From JAKFWI01 sp031398975 (GTDB taxonomy: Bacteria; Pseudomonadota; Alphaproteobacteria; Caulobacterales; Aquidulcibacteraceae): a stretch of DNA of 45,444 bases. The notes beneath the pieces are model-generated. The model saw only the letters and a program-made list of their open reading frames with translations. It was not told where the DNA came from and searched no databases. Positions 1-7,242 of the stretch are shown one piece after another. Numbering within the stretch: the first letter of the stretch is position 1; every line of letters begins with the position of its first letter. Made by a program: the position numbers and the translations under genes. The DNA lies in NCBI GenBank assembly GCA_031398975.1, contig JANNOI010000053.1, positions 1-45,444 on the forward strand, written 5' to 3'.

Positions 1-124
1 GGACAATGTGAAAATGGTGGTCGAGCTGATCACCCCGATCGCCATGGAGGAGAAGCTCCGCTTCGCCATCCGCGAAGGCGGCCGCACCGTCGGCGCCGGC
101 GTCGTCGCGAAAATCCTGGACTGA
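1..124 (+). CDS. tuf: Elongation factor Tu, C-terminal end (partial)
   Basis: The last 40 codons of EF-Tu, which delivers aminoacyl-tRNA to the ribosome as a GTP complex. The frame starts at base 2 and reads through the typical domain III ending (ELITPIAMEEKLRFAIREGG, then GRTVGAGVVAKI and a final Leu-Asp) to TGA at 122-124. The 5' part, including the GTPase domain, lies outside the window. Its place directly upstream of rpsJ is the usual end of the str operon. A hairpin follows 18 bases after the stop. Confidence 0.97.
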   Translation, partial: DNVKMVVELITPIAMEEKLRFAIREGGRTVGAGVVAKILD

Positions 125-142
125 ACGCGGGGCTGAAGGGGA

Positions 143-165
143 CGGGCGGAGAGATTCTCCGCCCG
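143..165 (+). terminator. Terminator-like hairpin after tuf
   Basis: A perfect 10-bp stem (143-152 pairing with 156-165) closes a 3-nt GAT loop and lies 18 nt after the tuf stop. No T tract follows, since the next bases are G-rich, so it does not fit the classical intrinsic terminator. It may mark a processing point or Rho-assisted end between the str and S10 transcription units. Confidence 0.5.
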
Positions 166-180
166 GGGGGCGCCATTGGC

Positions 181-209
181 TTGACGGCGCGCGGGCGCGC
201 CTGTATCCC
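181..209 (+). promoter_or_regulatory. Candidate sigma70-type promoter of the S10 operon
   Basis: TTGACG at 181-186 and TATCCC at 204-209 are separated by 17 bp. The -35 element is excellent for an alphaproteobacterial housekeeping promoter, and the -10 is weaker. It lies just after the tuf hairpin and would start transcription near 216, leaving an untranslated leader of roughly 240 nt before rpsJ. Confidence 0.55.
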
Positions 210-215
210 ACGCGC

Positions 216-458
216 TCTTTGAGGAACCGGCAGTAAGCCTCGGGCTTAGACGCGGTTCGCAAGATCGTGCGACATCGGCCTCCCGCGCGGGGCCACCCGG
301 AATTTGTGAGGCGCGCACCGCGCGCGCCTTACCCCTCCGTTTTCGCCAGCCTTGCGGATCGCCTGCCGGCGCGGCGGGCCCTTTTGGGCGCGCCGGCCTC
401 TGGCGCGTGCGGCGGCTTTGGCGGGCGCGGATGGGGATTGAAGCAGGGCGTTGATGAC
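216..458 (+). promoter_or_regulatory. Long structured 5' leader of rpsJ
   Basis: There is no convincing gene in this stretch. An open frame extends upstream from rpsJ to 267, but its Arg/Pro-rich product resembles no S10 N-terminus. Two hairpins are visible. One is 234-248 (TAAGCC, loop TCG, GGCTTA). The other is a larger element at 365-397, with a 9-bp outer stem, a one-sided internal bulge and a CCC-TTTT-GGG tip. In E. coli the S10 leader mediates autogenous control by L4. I infer that this leader could have a similar role, but the structure itself is not one I recognise. Confidence 0.4.
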
Positions 459-773
459 ATGAGTACGCAGAACATCCGCATCCGGCTAAAGGCGTTCGAT
501 CACCGCACGCTCGACGTCTCCACGCGCGAGATCGTCAATACCGCCAAGCGCACGGGCGCGCAGGTGCGCGGGCCGATCCCGCTGCCGACCCGTTTCGAGA
601 AATTCACCGTCAACCGCTCCCCCCACGTCGACAAGAAATCGCGCGAGCAATTCGAGATCCGCACCCACAAGCGCGTGCTCGACATCGTCGATCCAACGCC
701 CCAGACGGTCGATGCGCTCATGAAGCTCGATCTTTCGGCCGGCGTCGACGTCCAGATCCAGGTGCTGGGCTGA
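459..773 (+). CDS. rpsJ: 30S ribosomal protein S10 (uS10)
   Basis: S10 is a 30S head protein that also acts as NusE in antitermination. The 104-residue product matches family length. It has the typical start MSTQNIRIRLKAFDHRTLD and the conserved segments GPIPLPTRFEKFTVNRSPHVDKK (split here around residue 50) and SREQFEIRTHKR. The ATG at 459 is chosen because homology begins there, although the frame stays open to 267. It is the first gene of the S10 operon, with rplC 3 nt downstream. Confidence 0.98.
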   Translation: MSTQNIRIRLKAFDHRTLDVSTREIVNTAKRTGAQVRGPIPLPTRFEKFTVNRSPHVDKKSREQFEIRTHKRVLDIVDPTPQTVDALMKLDLSAGVDVQIQVLG

Positions 774-776
774 GCC

Positions 777-1508
777 ATGGCGCACGAAGCTTCCCCCCGC
801 CGCACCGGCCTCCTTGCCCGCAAGCTCGGCATGATGCGCGTCTTCGCCGCCGATGGCGCGCACGTCCCGGTCACGGTCCTGCAGGTGGACGGGCTCACCG
901 TCGTCGCCCACCGCACCCCGGAGAAGGACGGCTATAGCGCGGTGCAGCTCGGCGCCGGCGCGCCGAAAGTGTCCCGCCTGACGAAGGCTGAGCGCGGGCA
1001 TTTCGCGAAGGCCAATGTCGAGCCGCGCGCAAAGCTCGTCGAGTTCCGCGTCGCCCCCGAGCTTGCGCCCCCGGTGGGCGCGGAGCTGAGCGCGGCGCAT
1101 TTCGTGTCCGGCCAGAAGGTGGACGTGAGCGGGGTTTCGATCGGCAAGGGCTTCGCCGGGGCCATGAAACGGTGGAATTTCGGGGGCCTTCGCGCCACGC
1201 ACGGCGTGTCCCTATCGCACCGCTCGCACGGCTCCACCGGCCAGCGGCAGGATCCCGGCAAGGTGTTCAAGAACAAGAAGATGGCCGGCCATCTGGGCGA
1301 TGAGCGGGTGACGGTGCAGGGCCTCGAAGTGGTGCGCGTGGAGGAGACGCGCGGGCTCGTCTTCGTGAAGGGCGCAACGCCGGGGGCCAAGGGCGCCTGG
1401 CTTGAGGTGCGCGACGCCGCCAAATTCGCCCGGCCCGAAGCCGCGCCCCTCCCGGCCGGCCTCAAGGCCGCGCCCGCCCCGGGCGAGAGCGCGGAAGCGG
1501 TGGTCTGA
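777..1508 (+). CDS. rplC: 50S ribosomal protein L3 (uL3)
   Basis: L3 is a primary 23S rRNA-binding protein near the peptidyl transferase centre. The 243-residue product has the family start RTGLLARKLGMMRVF, the central KGFAGAMKRWNFGG and the GQRQDPGKVFKNKKMAGH loop, whose Gln is the usual PrmB methylation site. The C-terminus carries an Ala/Pro-rich extension of about 25 residues beyond the core. The gap to rpsJ is 3 nt and to rplD 9 nt, consistent with one operon. Confidence 0.98.
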   Translation: MAHEASPRRTGLLARKLGMMRVFAADGAHVPVTVLQVDGLTVVAHRTPEKDGYSAVQLGAGAPKVSRLTKAERGHFAKANVEPRAKLVEFRVAPELAPPVGAELSAAHFVSGQKVDVSGVSIGKGFAGAMKRWNFGGLRATHGVSLSHRSHGSTGQRQDPGKVFKNKKMAGHLGDERVTVQGLEVVRVEETRGLVFVKGATPGAKGAWLEVRDAAKFARPEAAPLPAGLKAAPAPGESAEAVV

Positions 1509-1517
1509 GGAAGCGCC

Positions 1518-2174
1518 ATGAAACTCGACATTGTGACCCTGGACGGCGCGCCCGCCGGCGAGATCGAGCTCTCGGACGCGATCTTTGGCATCGGGGAGAT
1601 CCGCGCCGACATCCTGCAGCGTATGGTGAAGTACCAGCTCGCCAAGCGCCGCGCCGGCACGCACAAGGCGCTCACCCGCGGCGAAGTCGCCCGCACCCAT
1701 TCGAAGATTTACAAGCAGAAGGGCTCCGGCAAGGCGCGCCACGGCTCCGCCAACGCCCCGATCTTCCGCGGCGGCGGCATGGCCCACGCCATCCATCCGC
1801 GCGACTATTCCCATGACCTGCCGAAGAAGGTGCGCGCGCTCGCGCTGCGCCACGCGCTGTCGGCGAAGGCCGGCGCGCGCGAACTGATCGTGCTGGAGGC
1901 GGCGAACCTCGCGCAGGGCAAGACCGCCGCGCTGAAGGCTATCCTCGCCAAGCTGAACATCGGGAACGCCCTGATCATCGCCGGCCCCGCCGTGGACGAG
2001 AACCTCGCCCGCGCGGCCCGCAACATCCCCGATCTCGACGTGCTGCCGGATGCGGGGCTCAACGTCTACGACGTGCTCCGCCGGCGCACGCTCGTGCTCA
2101 CGAAGGACGCGGTCGCCGCGATCGAGGCGCGCTTTGCAGCGACTGCGCCGGCGCGGCAAGAGGAGGCCGCCTGA
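1518..2174 (+). CDS. rplD: 50S ribosomal protein L4 (uL4)
   Basis: L4 binds 23S rRNA domain I and lines the exit tunnel. In enterobacteria it also represses its own operon. The 218-residue product shows the tunnel-loop signature RTHSKIYKQKGSGKARHGS followed by FRGGGMAHAIHPRDYSHDLPKK (in pieces, residues about 60-100), with a short Ala-rich C-terminal extension. A GAGGAA ribosome binding site precedes ATG 1518. Its TGA shares one base with the ATG of rplW, suggesting translational coupling. Confidence 0.98.
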   Translation: MKLDIVTLDGAPAGEIELSDAIFGIGEIRADILQRMVKYQLAKRRAGTHKALTRGEVARTHSKIYKQKGSGKARHGSANAPIFRGGGMAHAIHPRDYSHDLPKKVRALALRHALSAKAGARELIVLEAANLAQGKTAALKAILAKLNIGNALIIAGPAVDENLARAARNIPDLDVLPDAGLNVYDVLRRRTLVLTKDAVAAIEARFAATAPARQEEAA

Positions 2175-2470
2175 TGGCCACAGCCATTCGCCATTACGAC
2201 ACGTTGATCGCCCCGGTGATCACCGAGAAATCGACGCTGCTCAGTGAGCAGAACAAGGTCGTGTTCCGCGCGCCCCTGAAGGCCACCAAGGACGAGATCA
2301 AGGAAGCGGTCGAGGCGCTGTTCAAGGTCAAGGTCGTGGCCGTGAACACGATCGTCCAGAAGGGCAAGACGAAGCGCTTCCGCGGCGTGCCGGGCCGGCG
2401 CTCGGACGTGAAGAAGGCGATCGTCACGCTCGCCGACGGCGACAGCATCGACGTAACGACGGGGCTTTAA
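2174..2470 (+). CDS. rplW: 50S ribosomal protein L23 (uL23)
   Basis: L23 sits at the exit-tunnel rim and docks trigger factor and SRP. The 98-residue product has the family's YDTLIAPVITEKSTLLSEQNK start, the extended beta loop (KVKVVAVNTIVQKGKTKRF) and the RRSDVKKAIVTL C-terminal half. The ATG overlaps the rplD stop by one base, and AGGAGG at 2161-2166 inside rplD is its ribosome binding site. Confidence 0.98.
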   Translation: MATAIRHYDTLIAPVITEKSTLLSEQNKVVFRAPLKATKDEIKEAVEALFKVKVVAVNTIVQKGKTKRFRGVPGRRSDVKKAIVTLADGDSIDVTTGL

Positions 2471-2473
2471 GCT

Positions 2474-3307
2474 ATGGCGCTGCGCACCTTCCGCCCGACT
2501 TCGCCCGGCCGTCGCCAATTGGTGATCGTCGACCGCAAGGAATTGTACAAGGGCAAGCCCGTCAAGGCGCTGACCGAGGGGCTCACCAAGTCCGGCGGTC
2601 GCAATAATATGGGCCGCGTCACCGCCTTCCGGCATGCCGGGGGCCATAAGCGCACCTATCGCGTGATCGATTTCAAGCGCCGCAAATGGGACGTGCCCGC
2701 CACGGTGGAACGGCTCGAATATGACCCCAACCGCACCGCCTTCATCGCCCTGATCCGCTACAAGGATGACGAGCTCGCTTATATTCTCGCGCCCCAGCGG
2801 CTGAAGGTCGGCGACGAGGTTATCGCGGCCGAGCGTGCGGACGTGAAGCCCGGCAACGCCATGCCGCTTAAGGCCGTGCCGGTCGGCACGATCGTCCACA
2901 ATGTGGAGTTGAAGCCGCTGAAGGGCGGGCAGATGGCGCGCGCGGCGGGCGCCTATGTGCAGGTGGTGGGGCGCGATACGGGATTCGCCCTGCTGCGGCT
3001 CGCCTCCGGCGAGGTGCGCATGGTTCCCGACACCTGCATGGCCACGATCGGGGCGGTCTCCAACCCCGACAATATGAACGAGAATTGGGGCAAGGCGGGT
3101 CGCTCGCGTTGGCTGGGCAAGCAGCCCTCGGTGCGCGGCGTCGCGATGAACCCGGTCGATCACCCCCATGGCGGCGGCGAGGGCAAGACCTCGGGCGGGC
3201 GCCATCCCGTGACGCCGTGGGGCAAGAAGACGCGCGGCCCCAAGACCCGCAAAACCAAGCCGAGCGACCGCCTGATCGTGCGTCGCCGGCATGCGAAGAA
3301 GGCTTAA
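2474..3307 (+). CDS. rplB: 50S ribosomal protein L2 (uL2)
   Basis: L2 is required for subunit joining and supports peptidyl transferase activity. The 277-residue product is full length, with the N-terminal FRPTSPGRRQLVIVDR, the SH3/OB core and the hallmark VRGVAMNPVDHPHGGGEGK at about residues 219-237, containing the conserved His, then GRHPVTPWGKKTRGPKTR. It starts 3 nt after rplW. An unusual small ORF, rather than rpsS, follows it. Confidence 0.98.
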   Translation: MALRTFRPTSPGRRQLVIVDRKELYKGKPVKALTEGLTKSGGRNNMGRVTAFRHAGGHKRTYRVIDFKRRKWDVPATVERLEYDPNRTAFIALIRYKDDELAYILAPQRLKVGDEVIAAERADVKPGNAMPLKAVPVGTIVHNVELKPLKGGQMARAAGAYVQVVGRDTGFALLRLASGEVRMVPDTCMATIGAVSNPDNMNENWGKAGRSRWLGKQPSVRGVAMNPVDHPHGGGEGKTSGGRHPVTPWGKKTRGPKTRKTKPSDRLIVRRRHAKKA

Positions 3308-3312
3308 CGCCG

Positions 3313-3471
3313 ATGACCAAACAGGCCCTTTCGCCCGCCTTCCTGCCCGCTTTCCTGGACGGCATCCCAGACCTTACGCCCCCGCGCCCGGCCTATGTGC
3401 GCCTCACCCCCGCCTCCGAGGCGGCCGGAGCGGCCAAACGCGCGCTTCGCGCCAAGACGGGAGCCCATTAA
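3313..3471 (+). CDS. Unrecognised 52-residue ORF between rplB and rpsS
   Basis: In most bacteria rpsS follows rplB directly. Here a 53-codon frame (including stop) is inserted. ATG 3313 has an AAGG about 10 nt upstream, and its TAA (3469-3471) shares one base with the rpsS ATG, the same coupling seen at true gene joints in this operon. The product starts MTKQALSPAFLPAFLDG, has a Pro-rich middle (residues 8-26) and a basic Ala/Lys/Arg C-terminus (about 38-49). I recognise no domain, signal peptide or membrane segment. It could be a small ribosome-associated protein, or only a translated spacer that couples rpsS translation to rplB. Function unknown. Confidence 0.55.
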   Translation: MTKQALSPAFLPAFLDGIPDLTPPRPAYVRLTPASEAAGAAKRALRAKTGAH

Positions 3472-3749
3472 TGCCGCGCGCCGTGTGGAAGGGGCCGTTC
3501 GTGGACGGCTATCTCTTGCAGAAGGCCGAAAAGGCCGCCGCCGCCCCGCGCCGCGAGGCGATCAAGACGTGGTCGCGCCGCTCCACCATTATGCCCCAAT
3601 TCGTGGGCCTGCAATTCCAGGTCCATAATGGCAAGAGCTTCATCCCCGTGCTCGTGAGCGAGGACATGGTCGGCCACAAGCTGGGCGAGTTCGCGCCCAC
3701 GCGCACCTATACCGGCCACGGCGCGGACAAGAAGGCCAAGAGGAAATAG
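3471..3749 (+). CDS. rpsS: 30S ribosomal protein S19 (uS19)
   Basis: S19 forms the S13-S19 complex in the 30S head near the A site. The 92-residue product has the expected length and shows PRAVWKGPFVDGYLL, the TWSRRSTIMPQFVGL strand and the conserved ending GHKLGEFAPTRTYTGHGADK. ATG 3471 is fixed by the family N-terminus and overlaps the stop of the preceding small ORF by one base. Confidence 0.98.
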   Translation: MPRAVWKGPFVDGYLLQKAEKAAAAPRREAIKTWSRRSTIMPQFVGLQFQVHNGKSFIPVLVSEDMVGHKLGEFAPTRTYTGHGADKKAKRK

Positions 3750-3751
3750 GC

Positions 3752-4147
3752 ATGAGCAAGCCCAAAGCCCCGCGCCGCGACGCCGAGAACGAAGCCCGCG
3801 CCGTGCTCCGCTCGGTCCGCATCAGCCCGCAGAAGCTGAACCTGGTCGCGCAATCCATCCGCGGCCTCACCGCTGAGCGGGCGCTCTCGGAGCTCGAATT
3901 CTCGCGCAAGCGCATCGCGCGCGAGGTGCGCAAATGCCTGCAATCGGCGATCGCCAACGCCGAATACAACCACAATCTCGACATCGACAGCCTGGTCGTG
4001 GCGCAGGCCCATGTCGGCAAGAACCTCGTGATGAAGCGCATGAGCCCACGCGCGCGCGGGCGCGGCTTCCGCATCGAAAAACCCTTCTCTCAGATCACGA
4101 TCGTCGTGCGCGATACGAGCGCGGACGCCCCGGCGGAGGCCGCCTGA
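3752..4147 (+). CDS. rplV: 50S ribosomal protein L22 (uL22)
   Basis: L22 lines the nascent-peptide tunnel through a long beta hairpin. The 131-residue product contains VLRSVRISPQKLNLVAQSIRG, the CLQSAIANAEYNHNLD helix and the tunnel hairpin signature KRMSPRARGRGFRIEKPFSQ at about residues 95-114. A short acidic Ala-rich tail follows. It starts 2 nt after rpsS, and its stop overlaps the rpsC ATG by one base. Confidence 0.97.
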   Translation: MSKPKAPRRDAENEARAVLRSVRISPQKLNLVAQSIRGLTAERALSELEFSRKRIAREVRKCLQSAIANAEYNHNLDIDSLVVAQAHVGKNLVMKRMSPRARGRGFRIEKPFSQITIVVRDTSADAPAEAA

Positions 4148-4941
4148 TGGGTCAGAAAGTCAATCCGATCGGGCTGCGGCTCGGCGTCAACCGCACCTGG
4201 GACAGCCGCTGGTACGCCAATACGGGCGAATATGGCCGCCTGCTCCACGAGGACCTGAAAATGCGCAAGATGCTGCGCACGCGTCTCGCGGGGGCGGGCA
4301 TCTCGCGCATCGTGATCGAGCGGCCGCACCGGAAGTGCCGGGTGACGATCTACACCGCCAAGCCCGGCGTGGTGATCGGCAAGAAGGGCGCCGATATCGA
4401 GAAACTCCGCAAGGACCTCGCGGCGATGACCAAGAACGCCGACGTGTTCTTGAACCTCGTCGAGGTGCGCAAGCCCGAGACCGATTCGATGCTGGTCGCG
4501 GAGGGCGTGGCCCAGCAGCTCGAGCGGCGCGTGGCGTTCCGCCGGGCGATGAAGCGGGCGATGCAATCTTCGATGCGGCTCGGCGCGCAAGGGATCCGGA
4601 TTAATGTGTCCGGCCGGCTCGGCGGGGCCGAGATTGCGCGCATGGAATGGTACCGCGAGGGCCGCGTGCCGCTGCACACGCTGCGCGCCGATGTCGATTA
4701 CGGCTTCGCCGAAGCGCACACCGCCTATGGGCGGATCGGCGTCAAAGTCTGGATCTTCAAGGGCGAGATCCTGGAGCATGATCCGATGGCGCAAGACAAG
4801 CGCCTCGCCGAGAGCGGGGACCAGCGCGAGCGTCGCGACCGCGACGAGCGCCCCCGCCGCGATGACCGCCCGCGCGAGGACCGCCCCAATCGCGGCCGCC
4901 GGCGCCCGCGCGGCGGCGACGACACCAGCGCGGAGACGTGA
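4147..4941 (+). CDS. rpsC: 30S ribosomal protein S3 (uS3) with Arg/Asp-rich tail
   Basis: S3 is part of the mRNA entry channel helicase. The 264-residue product has MGQKVNPIGLRLGVNRTWDS, the KH domain signature VVIGKKGADIEKLRKDL at about residues 76-92, and the C-terminal domain ending GRIGVKVWIFKGEI. Beyond that is a low-complexity tail of about 45 residues rich in Arg and Asp (RRDRDERPRRDDRPREDRP). Longer S3 tails occur in alphaproteobacteria, and this one is probably disordered and RNA-binding. The ATG shares one base with the rplV stop. Confidence 0.97.
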   Translation: MGQKVNPIGLRLGVNRTWDSRWYANTGEYGRLLHEDLKMRKMLRTRLAGAGISRIVIERPHRKCRVTIYTAKPGVVIGKKGADIEKLRKDLAAMTKNADVFLNLVEVRKPETDSMLVAEGVAQQLERRVAFRRAMKRAMQSSMRLGAQGIRINVSGRLGGAEIARMEWYREGRVPLHTLRADVDYGFAEAHTAYGRIGVKVWIFKGEILEHDPMAQDKRLAESGDQRERRDRDERPRRDDRPREDRPNRGRRRPRGGDDTSAET

Positions 4942-4944
4942 GCC

Positions 4945-5361
4945 ATGCTGCAACCGAAAAAGATGAAATTCCGGCGCGCCCACAAGGGCCGCATCCATGG
5001 CAACGCCAAGAGCGGCGTGGCGCTGAATTTCGGCTCTTATGGGCTCAAAGCGCTGGAGCCTGAGCGCGTCACCGCGCGCCAGATCGAAGCCGCCCGCCGC
5101 GCCATCACGCGTCAGATGAAGCGGATGGGCAAAGTCTGGATCCGCATCTTCCCGGACGTGCCGGTCTCGAAGAAGCCCACCGAAGTGCGCATGGGCTCGG
5201 GCAAGGGGGCGCCGGAATTCTGGGCCGCGCGCGTCCATCCCGGGCGGATCATGTTCGAGATCGACGGGGTGAGCGACGAGGTGGCGCGCGAAAGCCTGCG
5301 GCTTGGCGCAGCCAAGCTGCCGATCAAGACGAAGATCGTCACCCGGCTGGAGGGGCAGTGA
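4945..5361 (+). CDS. rplP: 50S ribosomal protein L16 (uL16)
   Basis: L16 contacts the A-site tRNA elbow and is needed for late 50S maturation. The 138-residue product has the family start MLQPKKMKFRRAHKGR, the central FPDVPVSKKPTEVRMGSGKG (the L16 signature, about residues 71-90) and the ending AAAKLPIKTK variant. It follows rpsC by 3 nt, and rpmC begins 1 nt after its stop. Confidence 0.98.
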   Translation: MLQPKKMKFRRAHKGRIHGNAKSGVALNFGSYGLKALEPERVTARQIEAARRAITRQMKRMGKVWIRIFPDVPVSKKPTEVRMGSGKGAPEFWAARVHPGRIMFEIDGVSDEVARESLRLGAAKLPIKTKIVTRLEGQ

Positions 5362-5362
5362 C

Positions 5363-5563
5363 ATGAAAGCCGCCGACATCCGCGCCAAAGACGCCGACAC
5401 GCTGAAGGACGAGCTCGCCGGCCTCAAGAAGGAGCAGTTCAACCTGCGCTTCCAGCAAGCCACCGGGCAATTGGAGAAACCCTCCCGCATGCGCGACGTG
5501 CGCCGCGACATCGCGCGCGTGCTCACCGTGCTGCGGGAGAAGGCGGCCAAGCCGTCCGTATGA
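5363..5563 (+). CDS. rpmC: 50S ribosomal protein L29 (uL29)
   Basis: L29 is a small two-helix protein at the tunnel exit next to L23. The 66-residue product is full length and shows MKAADIRAKDADTLKDELAG, the conserved LKKEQFNLRFQQATGQLE and RDVRRDIARVLTVLREK. ATG 5363 was chosen from the family N-terminus, since an in-frame extension upstream would run into rplP. The spacing to rplP is 1 nt. Confidence 0.97.
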   Translation: MKAADIRAKDADTLKDELAGLKKEQFNLRFQQATGQLEKPSRMRDVRRDIARVLTVLREKAAKPSV

Positions 5564-5578
5564 AAGTGGAGAGCTGAA

Positions 5579-5875
5579 ATGCCGCGTCGTGTGATGCAAG
5601 GCGAAGTGGTGAGCGACAAGGGCGCCAAGACGGTGGTCGTGCGCGTCGAGCGCACCTTCCTGCACCCCGTGCTGAAAAAGACCGTGCGCCAGTCCAAGCG
5701 CTATCACGCCCATGACGAGGCGGACGCCTTCAAGCCGGGCGACGTGGTCGCGATCCGGGAATGTCCGCCCAAATCCAAGCTGAAGCGCTGGGAAGTGGTG
5801 GGCCGCGTCGGCGCGGATGGCGTGGGCGTGGGCGGCCCCGGCGAGGGCGCGGGCGGCGAGGGCGGCGCGCCATGA
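5579..5875 (+). CDS. rpsQ: 30S ribosomal protein S17 (uS17) with Gly-rich tail
   Basis: S17 is an OB-fold primary assembly protein of the 30S body. The 98-residue product has the core RVMQGEVVSDKGAKTVVVRV, YHAHDEADAFKPGDVV and ECPPKSKLKRWEVV, ending near residue 78. About 20 further residues are nearly all Gly, Ala, Val, Glu and Pro, an unusual tail. Its TGA lies inside the rplN start (ATGA overlap), so the tail's reading frame is constrained by the next gene. Confidence 0.97.
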   Translation: MPRRVMQGEVVSDKGAKTVVVRVERTFLHPVLKKTVRQSKRYHAHDEADAFKPGDVVAIRECPPKSKLKRWEVVGRVGADGVGVGGPGEGAGGEGGAP

Positions 5876-6240
5876 TCCAGATGCAGACCAATCTCGACGT
5901 CGCCGACAATAGCGGCGCAAAGCGCGTGATGTGCATCAAGGTGCTGGGCGGGGCCAAGCGCCGCTACGCCACGGTGGGCGATATCATCGTCGTGTCCATC
6001 AAGGAGGCGATCCCGCGCGGGCGCGTGAAGAAGGGCGACGTGCGCAAGGCGGTTGTGGTGCGGGTGTCGAAGGACATCAAGCGCCGCGACGGCTCCACCA
6101 TCCGCTTCGACACCAACGCCGCCGTGCTGGTGAACAATCAGGGCGAGCCGATCGGCACGCGCATTTTCGGCCCCGTCCCGCGCGAGCTGCGGGCGAAGAA
6201 CCACATGAAGATCATCTCGCTCGCGCCGGAGGTGCTGTAG
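5872..6240 (+). CDS. rplN: 50S ribosomal protein L14 (uL14)
   Basis: L14 forms intersubunit bridges with 16S rRNA and binds RsfS. The 122-residue product is exactly the usual family length, from MIQMQTNLDVADNSGAKRVM to the C-terminal NHMKIISLAPEVL. The L14 signature GRVKKGDVRKAVVVRVSK lies at about residues 49-66. ATG 5872 forms an ATGA overlap with the rpsQ stop. Confidence 0.98.
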   Translation: MIQMQTNLDVADNSGAKRVMCIKVLGGAKRRYATVGDIIVVSIKEAIPRGRVKKGDVRKAVVVRVSKDIKRRDGSTIRFDTNAAVLVNNQGEPIGTRIFGPVPRELRAKNHMKIISLAPEVL

Positions 6241-6242
6241 CC

Positions 6243-6563
6243 ATGGCCGCGAAGATCAAGAAGGGCGACACGGTGATCGTGCTCGCGGGTAAGGACAAGG
6301 GCCGCCAGGGCAAGGTGCTCGAAGTGCTGCCGCGGGCCGAGCGGGTGGTCGTGGAGGGCGTGAACATCGCCAAGCGCCACACCAAGGCCTCGATGGCCGA
6401 CCCCCAGGGCGGCATCAAGCGCAAGGAGGCGCCGCTCCACCTCTCCAACGTCGCCGTGCGCGATCCCAGCACCGGCAAGGCCGCGCGCGTGGGCTTCAAG
6501 ATCCTGGAGGACGGCCGCAAGGTCCGTATCGCCAAGGGGTCGGGGGTGCAGATCGATGTCTAA
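6243..6563 (+). CDS. rplX: 50S ribosomal protein L24 (uL24)
   Basis: L24 is one of the initiators of 50S assembly. The 106-residue product has the KOW motif GDTVIVLAGKDKGRQGKVLE at about residues 8-27, then VEGVNIAKRHTK and the C-terminal VGFKILEDGRKVRIAKGSG. It starts 2 nt after rplN, and its 3' end overlaps rplE by 8 nt. Confidence 0.97.
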   Translation: MAAKIKKGDTVIVLAGKDKGRQGKVLEVLPRAERVVVEGVNIAKRHTKASMADPQGGIKRKEAPLHLSNVAVRDPSTGKAARVGFKILEDGRKVRIAKGSGVQIDV

Positions 6564-7122
6564 GGCGCAAACCGGCGGCTACGAGCCGCGGATGAAGACC
6601 CGCTATTACGAAACCGTCCGCCCGAAGCTGACGGAGGAATTCTCCTACACCAACCCGATGCAGATCCCCCACCTCGACAAGGTGGTCCTGAACATGGGCG
6701 TGGGCGAGGCGGTCGCGGATTCGAAGAAGCTGAAGCTCGCCATGGACGCGATGGCCGCGATCTCCGGCCAGAAGCCGGTGTCCACCAAGTCCAAGAAGTC
6801 GATCGCCGGCTTCAAGATCCGCGAAAACATGGCGGTAGGCTGCAAGGTGACGCTGCGCAAGGAGCGCATGTACGAGTTCATAGACCGGCTGGTCACGATC
6901 GCCCTGCCGCGCGTGAAGGACTTCCGCGGCCTGAACGGCAAGAGCTTCGACGGGCGCGGCAATTACGCGATGGGCTTGAAGGAGCACATCGTCTTCCCCG
7001 AGATCAATTACGACCAGATCGAACAGATCTGGGGCATGGACATCATCGTCTGCACCACCGCGCGCACCGATGCGGAGGCCAAGGCGCTGCTGCGGGAGTT
7101 CGACTTTCCGTTCCGGAACTGA
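6556..7122 (+). CDS. rplE: 50S ribosomal protein L5 (uL5)
   Basis: L5 binds 5S rRNA in the central protuberance and contacts P-site tRNA. The 188-residue product has the signature NPMQIPHLDKVVLNMGVGEA, the GQKPVSTKSKKSIAGFKIR segment and the ending FPFRN. ATG 6556 gives a short extension (about 10 residues) relative to many homologues and overlaps rplX by 8 nt. A 120-nt gap without a gene follows before rpsN. Confidence 0.97.
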   Translation: MSKAQTGGYEPRMKTRYYETVRPKLTEEFSYTNPMQIPHLDKVVLNMGVGEAVADSKKLKLAMDAMAAISGQKPVSTKSKKSIAGFKIRENMAVGCKVTLRKERMYEFIDRLVTIALPRVKDFRGLNGKSFDGRGNYAMGLKEHIVFPEINYDQIEQIWGMDIIVCTTARTDAEAKALLREFDFPFRN

Positions 7123-7242
7123 TCCCCGCCGCGCCAGGCGAGGGTCCACCCCGAAACGGCCCGCCCCCTCCCGTCAACGGGATTGGAGAGGGGGCTCATA
7201 GCGACGCCTCGCTCCGGTTGGGATCGAGGCAGGAGAAACTGA

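Noticed and set aside
267..458. In-frame upstream extension of rpsJ to an ATG/GTG-type start at 267
   Set aside because: The extra 64 residues are Arg/Pro/Ala-rich with no resemblance to S10, whose conserved N-terminus begins at 459; the region is better read as leader RNA.
2066..5697. Long open frames antisense to the ribosomal genes
   Set aside because: These are GC-skew shadows: Arg/His/Ala-rich, with no domains, and fully overlapping highly conserved genes on the other strand. The same applies to long antisense frames over secY, rpoA, pccB, dcd, glmU and pccA.
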